A DNA stretch of 25,000 nt from Owenia fusiformis. Taxonomy: Eukaryota; Annelida; Polychaeta; Sabellida; Oweniidae. A program made the translations under genes and the position numbers. The stretch's first letter is position 1, and each line of letters opens with the position of its first letter. The notes beneath the pieces are model-generated. The model ran no database searches. It saw only the letters and a program-made list of their open reading frames with translations, and had not been told where the DNA came from. Positions 1 to 9,400 of this stretch are shown in pieces. The stretch lies in NCBI GenBank assembly GCA_903813345.2, contig CAIIXF020000278.1:1-25000 (forward strand), given 5' to 3'.

Positions 1-253
1 AGAGATACTGTGTAATATACTGGATAGTTCTGACAAAATTGAATCACAAGACATCCAAATATACTCTGTATATTGCATTATGATCGAATTATGCCGTACT
101 TGAACAAACTCGCCTTGTGTAACTTTTTTAACAGCTATTTCTATATCTCTCGTGGTTGCAGAGCTCTCCAATTACTGACTGGCCTGCATTACTGATACAG
201 CTAGCATCATTTCGTCGCCAGGGCGTTTGAAGTACAAAGACACCAAGCACAGG
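1..253 (+). promoter_or_regulatory. Upstream region / 5' UTR of the Dickkopf/draxin-like gene
   Basis: No clear TATA box or coding segment is visible. The region may contain the promoter or, if the CAG at 158-160 is an acceptor, part of an intron followed by 5' UTR. Confidence 0.35.
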
Positions 254-489
254 ATGAAGGCCCTTGGGTTCCTCGTGGTGTCCCTCCTCCTGTTAGCGCT
301 TGTGCACGTGGCTTATACTATCGCAGACTCGCATCTGAATTCACCCAAGGATGAGGTTCCCGTCGATAAGGATAATACAGATGCAGGCAGTGAAGAAAAA
401 GGAGGAGTGTTCGATGAGGTATCCGAACTGGATGAACTATCACTGGCACACTCTAGGAGGAAGGATCTAAGAGACTTCGATTCCGACAG
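254..489 (+). CDS. Exon 1: signal peptide and acidic N-terminus
   Basis: Encodes residues 1-78 plus two bases of codon 79. The ATG at 254 is directly followed by a hydrophobic core (GFLVVSLLLLALVHVA), then Asp/Glu-rich sequence. Cleavage is plausible after A20 or A24. The exon ends CAG with donor GTAAGG, and reading on gives an immediate stop, as expected at an exon edge. The open frame extends back to 227 without another ATG, so 254 is preferred. Whether the 5' UTR is spliced is unclear; a CAG at 158-160 after a pyrimidine-rich stretch could be an acceptor. Confidence 0.85.
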
Positions 490-3400
490 GTAAGGTTTGA
501 ATAATTGTACATGGCAAAATGGATGAAAAGTTACACCTTAAATAGAAGATATTCCCCTTCAATATAACAATCTCGGAGATGAAGATAAAGCAGCTTTGCC
601 ATATTAAATGTTATGACATTGACACTTCGTGGAAATTAAACTCCATTATAAATGATCAAACATCACGCAAACATAAATAGCGTTGGATTTCTTCATTGTT
701 ACAGTCGTGACCGAGAAGAGCCACAATCTTACCATACTATATCATATACCCCTCCACTGTCAACGGGAAGTTTTAAATCGATAGCATACCAAAGCCTGTT
801 AATGCCTGGATCTTAACTTTGTTCTTTAAATACAATAGTTCGAAAATCTCCGACTTTGAGTTTTTTTAAAAATCACCGAGTGATTCAAGAGGAGACTACA
901 GGTTTCCAAATTTATGGAGGGGAGTGTACGTGTATATTATATGTTTATACTTTATGTTTCTGTTTCAACATTAAACAAAGAAGTACATTTAACTTTTATC
1001 AATAAATTGATGAAAATGACAGCACACAATGCCACACTTGGGGTATTACCGATTGGTATTGGTATTATCGATTGGAATTGGTATTATCGATTCCTCAACC
1101 TAATCATCAACCATTGGGAAGATTTCTTCATTAACAGAACATTGTATCATTAATATAGTAAAATTCAATTTTTTCACCACGATATAAATCACCATCATCA
1201 ACTTGATCGCGCCTTTAAATTATAGAATCGGGATACTGGCACTTTAAGGAAAATCACTAGAATATTTTATTTATGAGTATGGTGTGTGATTTAAAGTGTC
1301 ATGGGGTGATTATTTTTAATTTTTGTGAAACGCAGTGACATTGACTTCGTCTTTAACCATCCTTAACATGGCCTTTATTAGAATCAAGATGGCTAAATGT
1401 GATGGAAGCCAATTACAGTCCAACTGAATAATTTCATATTCCTGACGTCGAGTGGCTCTCCATCCGTTTCTCTTAGTTTAATTGACACTAAGTGAAGGTG
1501 ACCTTTACGTGACATCATGATGACCCAGTCCCCAAAGTGATCGTTATTTCAGAGATAATTCTTCCACAATTGTCAAAATGAGTAATTTTAGACTCATTGA
1601 CATTGCCGTGCAAAACAAAATCCAGGGATTATCCATACCAGGGATTTTTATGTTTTAGAAGCCATGTAGACTCTATGCAATAATCCAAAATTAATTTCCT
1701 TCCAGCGTGTTGACCGAAACGAGATCTGACATTCTTCTGGTCGACCCAGTGTCGGCACTGAGCAGAAAGCGAACTCACAGGCATATAAAAGGTAAATATC
1801 TTTTCTGACGGATTATCTCGGGTATTCATGATCTCTATTTATTCCTAATAAAACCACAAGCAATAATGGCTACTACTAGGGTCATCTTGATCCATCAATT
1901 GCAAGGTATTACACATGACTAAAGAAATACACTGGTTTAACAAAACGAGAGACGTTACAACTATAGAGCTGACCAAGCTGAGAGACATATTTTCATATTT
2001 ATAACTTGTATTTCTCATTATTTATAATTTCTCAATTTTCCGAATTTCGTCCTGATGAATGAATGAATGAATTTCATCCATTGATGTTCCTCAGAATCTG
2101 AACCCTATATACAGGGTGACACAAAAAGCAAACCTATAATTTTGGAATAACTTTCTCAGAAGGAATTGTTACCTTCATGAATTTACCAATGTCGACCAGA
2201 GAAGTAATCGTGTCATTATCACAAGTAGTAATCAAATAGCATCTTCTTGCAAAATCCGAACGATCCGGGTAAAAATCACACAAAGGTTGGTCATAAAACT
2301 GCATCTAAATCACAATTTACTATACACAATTAACCTATTTGTTTATGATCTAATAAGTCGAATCACATATTTACCTACCCTTTTCACCGGGATCCATGGC
2401 TGACGTCAGCTTACCCCAAGCTTCGTCATAAACTGCCACACAGTTGAAGCAGATTCATGACGAACAACCTAGACGTATCCTAACAAACACAGATGCTAGC
2501 TGATTATGCTAACAAGAATAGGCTAGGTCGATGAACTAACACGAAAGAGCATTTGTTTTCAAAAATATTTCCAAGACTCACGACTTTTTACCGGAATGTG
2601 TGGATTTTGCAGGAGAGTGCTGTTTGATGACTACCTGTGATTATACATGTACTTTAGTAGTATACAAGGTTATTCCATAATGTAGTCAGATAGCTTTTTT
2701 ATTGATGGCAAAGAAAAAACGCGAATTTCGAAAATAGCTTTTTGAACGGTTTGATATATTCCACTTCAATATGTATGAATGTTGGAAGTTTTGATTTGTA
2801 ACATTCTACTTAAAATGCATGGAACATTTTATTTTTTTTAGGTCAAAACGTCCAAAATCGATGAAATCTACACTCCTTGCTGAGCAATAACTGACAGAAT
2901 GATTTAGATATTTTTATCAATGTAGATAACTGATGAATGGCAGGATTTATCAGAATCAATGCATGCAGACAAATTCGAAGATAATAGCATTCATCCGTTC
3001 ATAGAATTGTGTGATTAAAACTACAATGTTACATCACCGATTGCATTTTACAGCTCAATATGTGAAATCTGCAGATAGATTAACACCCCAGTCACATTTG
3101 TCGTACGACGGCCGTAAGTCGATCGCAGATCAATTAAATCAGTGAATTTCTGCGGCGAGCGTAGGAAAACTACGGTCGCCTTGCGGTATTTGTACGGCGT
3201 ATGCATATTTTTACAGGCCGCAGGGAAGTCGTGGAAATTATAACTCGGAGTTATAATTATTTTTTCATTTCTGCGGTCCCCATAGAAATCAACAAGTCGT
3301 AGCCAGACCGCAGAAAGGTTCCACGGCGGCCGCACGTCGGGCTACGGTCGACATGCGTCTGCCGTGGGGTTTTGATAGGTAATATACCTTTGGAAACAGG

Positions 3401-6400
3401 TTTCAGATCATATTCTCTGTCATTTGCTGTGAAAAAGCTCGCAAGACGATTGACTCGATTTCCTGGAAGATCCAGCTCGGTTCTCATCCACATATCCACA
3501 AATCACATATCATATATGATCTCATATTCATTTTGGAAGTGTCTGAAGTGAACATTGCAATTTTGGACAATTTCATTTCAATTTTATTATGATCTACTTT
3601 ACTGTACACATTCGGCTTTCAAATTTCCATCCACTCTGCCTAGCCTCCTTCAGTTTCACGCGGTGCCAACTACGACCGTTAGTTTGAATTTGAGACCTAC
3701 CCCATGTTTGAAAATCAAGGATTGTGAGTCTGATACTGCACTGTTTTACATCAAACTTGTTCCATTAAAAGCCGAATGCCCATGCAGTGTCTTGGAATAT
3801 GTTGAAGACAATATAATATCATATGACAGAGTATAACAGAGTTATGTACCAACAGAAAGGCATTTTTGTTTTGCTTTGAATGGAACAAGTTTGAAGAAAA
3901 ATGGTGCAGTATGAGACTCACACGTTGCATCTGCTTTTGTATCCGGAAAAAACTACGCCCTCCGTAGGAAGACCGCACGGCGACCGTGATTCACCACTTA
4001 AAAGGTCGCACGGCAACCGTAGTTTTTATATCAACAAAATTCGCCGTGCGGTTGCCGTAGGAAATGTGACTGCAAAAGTATGTGACCGCAGAAATTCTAC
4101 AGCGAGCGTAGAAATGTTACTGACCGCAGAAATGATAGACCGCACAGCGGCCGTAGGAAATGTGACTGGGGTGTAACTTTTAACATTTTAAGCTAAACCG
4201 AACGAAAAAGACCAGTCAGTCAATACTACAAATGCAAAACTCCCGCATATTTCATTGTTCATGTGAAAGAATTAGATATGAAATAGGCATATTGAATGAG
4301 TTATGAGGTGACTAAAATCAAACGTACATTTTTGGACCACCCTGTGCATAACTGCTTCAGGCATTGGACAAATTCGTTTCATGATTAGGACATTGTTGTC
4401 TCCCTATAATATGAAAAAGGCATTGGCATGAATTCGATACTTTAAGAAATTGCTTCGTTAATGCAGCACGACAAAATTATCATTTGTCAGCCCCTTAATA
4501 AATGATATACACTTATACAGGGTGGCCCAAAATGAGTACACCTTTATGACCTTTCTCTTTATTTCATCAAACATTACTTGTCTATGATATACCACTTCAT
4601 CGGTTCATAGAGACTTTTAAAATTCCCCATGACAAAATGATGAATGTTATGAAAATTTGATCATGGATCGGAGGTACTTTCACCAATGAACCACAAGGTT
4701 GCAGAGGAAGACCCAATATTATATGTAGCTATAAGAAAGTACGTAAATTATTGTAAAACAAGGAATATAACTAACCTCATATACCTTATCTCGATGGACC
4801 CCATTGTCATTACAACTTCATCTACTGGAATGCCTTTAATGCTTTTAGCTTTCAGGATGAACAACTGAAGGCTGACTATGCATAATGCGATAAACTGACA
4901 GCGAGTATTTGAACGCTGAAAGGCAAATCGATGCTATTCATTCGATTCCGTTAATTATGTCAAATTGTCTTGTATTTGTTGCAGGTTTATTGTTTCTGAG
5001 TGTGTCATTCTGAGAACTATACCAAAACGCATAAGAGATACTTTCAAATAATATGCTTAAGATATATATGTAGGGTTTCGTGACAGGCCTAACCTCATTA
5101 TACTATCTTGTATAAATGTTGCTCCTCCTGCCATCTTTTGGGCCTTGTTCAAATCAAATGGGAATCTGCTTTAGATGGGATCTCAATAACTATACAGTAT
5201 AATCCAAAATGCCCTGAAACATGACATGGTATATCTAGAATTCGCCTTAACCTACCAAAGTCAATTTCTCATGGCATCAAAGTATACCGTGATTTAAAGG
5301 ATATCTTTGTAAGTCCATCATCATAGTTAAAGTATCTCATATCATGTGTCTGTCATAGTTTGTACATTCATCAACATTTCCTTGATATTCACGATCTGTC
5401 ATTTTGTGTTTGTGTGCAGGCCACCATCACCACCGACACCACCATGGGCTTAAAGATATCCAGAAAGATCGTTGGCAGGCGGAGGAGATTCAACAAGGAG
5501 ACTCAAAGCAAGATAATTCAGTAAGTAATTCTTATGTTATTAATTTCGATATTGAAAATAATTGCAAATGTGACATAGTTGCGCTTTCCCCATTCTCTCT
5601 CAAACTCTTACTGAACAAATAGTGGGGAGTTTGGGGGTGGGAAGGCAGAGCACTATTAGATCCTGACTTTTCTTCCAGTGTTATTCTGATCTTCAGATCA
5701 ACACAATCTTACGTGCCATCTATAATACTTCAAACATGATATACGACATATCTAACACTAGTACAACATGGCTCAAGTTGTGAGTTGTGGTGACCGATGC
5801 CACCTATTTCAAAATTATAGTCATCTTTCAATTAACCCCGCACAATTTCCTATACATATAAATGGAGATAAAATCATTTGGACCTTAGGGAAATGGAGTT
5901 AAAGACCAAACCACTATATTCAATTGGAATTTGCTTGTTAGTTAATCATTCATGTCATGATTATGTTTTACAGCATGATAAGGAAACAACCGATGATGAT
6001 CGGCTCATAAAGCCGGAAGATATAATGATGGGTGACCAGCCTGTCATAGATGATCTCGATGTGGCCACAGACGTGGACGAGGACGCAAACGTTGAACAGA
6101 TAGAGATCTCGGACAAAAAGGCACAACGTAAAATGAAAAGGAAAAATGAAAAGAAAGAAATGAGGAAAAAGAAAAAAGAAGAAAAGAAAATTGCGAAGCA
6201 AGGGATGAAAGCACAGAATAAGGAAGCTAAAAAAGAACGGAAAGCCAAAAGAAAAGAAGAAAAGAAGGATAAACGAAAAGAAGCAAAGATTGATATGAAA
6301 GAACAACGCAAAGCTCAAAGAAAAGAAGACAAAACTGAAAAGAATGACGAAAAGCTTGACACTAAAAAGGAAAACAGAGAGAGAAAAAAAGAACAACGCA

Positions 6401-9400
6401 AAGCAGATCGCAAAGCTTCAAAGCAAAACGCTAAAAATAAACGCAAAGAGGAAAAGGCAATAAAGAAAGAAGAAAAGAAAGCACAGAGAGAATCTAAACG
6501 TCGTGAAAAGAAAATGCAAAGGAAACAGGAAAAACTTGCCAGTTTGATCGTTTGTGAAACTGATGCGGATTGTAATGCAGGTATATTTTATTTCATGTTG
6601 TCGTGAATTAAAGTAATGTCATATTAAGAGCAAAACCAATAAAATACAACCCCGTCCATCCAGCTGTTGGCCTTGCCCAGAGTTGAAGCCTTGTATCAAT
6701 ATAGTAAAACCGTTTCCCTCAACTTATAGCACGTCTGAATTACAATTTGAAAATTGGGAACAAAAAAGGTTTGTATCCGTGTTGATCCGAAGCATCAATT
6801 TGGTTGCAAGATCAAATCCAAAGCCCTATATTACACGTCGCACGAAAAATTATGGCGTCAAAACAATGAGCAGTACAGTATAGAGCGCAAACAGCTATGG
6901 TTTGCCAACCTGCCCATTGTATACACTCGTTGTTTACGGGTATGTAGGCGTTAATTACGCCAGTGGCCTGAAGAATTCACTTCTTCATGGGTATAATTTA
7001 CACCTACACAGGCGTAATTTTACGTCTGCACGGGCGTAATTTTACATCTGCACGAGTTAATTAACGCCTACACATCCGTAAACAACGCGTGCAAACAATG
7101 GGCAGGTTGGCTAACCATATATATAGCGTCAAAAACGACGAGCGTTACATTTTGTCAAGTTTAGTCAACTTAATATAAAATACTTTATCCTTACTCAATC
7201 CTGATAAAATTCACAGAGTAGCAAGATCTCGCAAACAATATTTCTAAAATGTATTCGAATTTTGAAAAAACGGTCAGAAAATTTACTCGAAGAGTTAGTT
7301 GAAATTGATATGCATGGAATTCGAGGTAAAAATGGATGCTTTACATTTTATCAAGTCTCGTAAATCAGCTCTTATTTTAATATTATTTGTAACATCCATG
7401 AACCGATTCTTGTTTTGTAAATTTCGCAATTTTGACAATATTGCGCAGTTAATTTTTTATTCAAATCAGACATTAGAAGGTTAAATAAATGTTAACTTAT
7501 CGCCCATCTCCTTCTCCTTCAAAACCTTACACAATTTTGAAAATTTTAAAAGCGTCCAAATAAGAAAATTCGAATTGTGGTCGTTTCACAACTTTTACGT
7601 CATGAATGCACATGGTCCATTGAACAAAATGTGAAATTTTAGTGGTGTTCTGATAATTATTTCAAAAGTTCTCTCAATTTCAACTACATGTAACAGTGCA
7701 GGAGTAAAGTGTATTTGGCGATGTCGGGATATATTTAACCGTAAAAATAAAGTAGATCACATCAAACTTTTCTGGGAAAAATAGAATCACTGAAATGAGC
7801 ATAATAATACTTTAAAATGATACTATTAGTATATGAAACGCATGGCTAGCTTTTTAATAAGGCGGGGACTAACGCTTAAAGGTGACATCTCCCCGGATTT
7901 CTCACGTCATATACATTAACACTATGGATAAACGGATTGCTTGATAAGGCCATAAGAAGTAGATTCTTTGTTTTGCGTCCTGGAAAAATCCATATCATGC
8001 AAGGGTACAAGGAAAGCAAACACAAACTCAAGAAAAAACACAAACTTGTTTGCTGAGAAATGGACATTTTATGGGCATAAAATGGGATGACATCTAGTTG
8101 CAGTGATTACAAACACATATCTTAACATTTAGATATACAATATATTTAAACATAGCTATTATTCAAGGGTAAAAAATAAGAAAATACAAAATGCATGCCA
8201 AAGTATCAATAACACTGTCAATTTTGACGCACATCAAATTATCCGCCATTTCGTCTGATTCTGATTGAATGAAATGCGATGGTACAATGTACTTTCAGAC
8301 CCTTGTGATTGCTATTTGAATGTTTTTGTTTTTTTCTGATTTACTCAAAATCGTGCAAGAAAGGGGACGCAAAACAAAGAATCTACTTCTTATGACCTAA
8401 CCCGGTAGCCCGTAGATTCATTCGCGCATTCAACTGACGGTTTTACCTTTTAACTTTTTATGGTCAACTCATTGAAATATGAATAAAATAGCGACATACA
8501 CTATTCATATTAAATGAGTTGGCCATAAAAAGTAGCGTCAGCCGGTAGTTGAATTCTCGAATGCTACCGAAATGTTCTTTCCCCATCGAGTTATTAGGTA
8601 AATGTTTTCCATTATTTCTACAGTTTTCACATATTAACCATTCATGATTAATTGTTCTGAATTATCTTAATGTAATTACAACATCCATGCACTGTCTGTA
8701 ATTTAACGTTATTGGAATACAATATTGTCATGGAGATCCATGCTGGCCTTTTAGACCAGGTAGGCCTGGAAAACCGTCTCGGCCGTCTCGGCCAGGGAGT
8801 CCTATATCGCCCTTTGGACCCTTTAAGCCTGGTAGACCATCGAGTCCAGGCATTCCCGGTTCACCATCATTTCCTCGATTACCTTGCAAATCAAGTCCAG
8901 ACACTTGCAATCCCGAACTTCCTCGATCACCTTTTTGTCCAGGTAGTCCCTTTCTCCCTCTTTGGCCACGTCGACCTGCAGGACCAATTTCGCCCTTTCT
9001 TCCCGGGTCACCGGCCTCGCCTTTTACCTCACTGGGAACACCAGGTATTCCCGGTTCACCTTTCTCTCCAGGTAGACCCACATGACCCTTTATTCCGTAG
9101 CCGGGTTTCCCATCAAGACCTGGTATACCCTTTAATCCGGGAAGGGCGTCGTCACCTCTGATTCCTTTCAATCCGGGTAAACCACTTCTACCGGGTAAAC
9201 CCCTTTCTCCTCGCATGTGCTTGCATTCGTCGTACACTTCTTTTTTCAGTTGTGCAATGAGTTCATTTAATTCATTTCTTGAGACAAAATGTTCAGTGTT
9301 GACCTCGTTCTCTTGGAGACGATCATCGCCTGATTCAGCGGCTATGTAAATGTATAAAGTTGTTGCTAAGATCGCAAAATGAGTTACCGTCCTCATGTTC

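Larger units (their letters stand above)
1792..5419 (+). other. Intron 2 of the Dickkopf/draxin-like gene
   Basis: The largest repeat-bearing intron of the first half (3,628 bp). It contains the nested transposons described separately (2111-4348 and 3084-4173), a solo mariner-like end near 4515, and a (GAAT)n run at about 2054-2071. The rest, 4550-5419, shows nothing recognisable. Confidence 0.7.

Noticed and set aside
227-253. TTG-initiated extension of exon 1
   Set aside because: Animal nuclear genes start at ATG; the ATG at 254 begins the signal peptide directly.
3048-4176. Several 75-95-codon frames on both strands
   Set aside because: They lie in the Harbinger-like element and its GC-rich subterminal motifs, with no domain or splice signals.
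5961-6396. Two long Phe/Ser/Leu-rich minus-strand frames opposite exon 4
   Set aside because: They are complements of the purine-rich Lys/Glu codons of the sense exon and have no start context or splice logic.
8712-9161. Plus-strand frame of 149 codons over the collagen-like gene
   Set aside because: It is the antisense image of Gly-X-Y codons; the minus-strand reading has a signal peptide and real collagen repeats.
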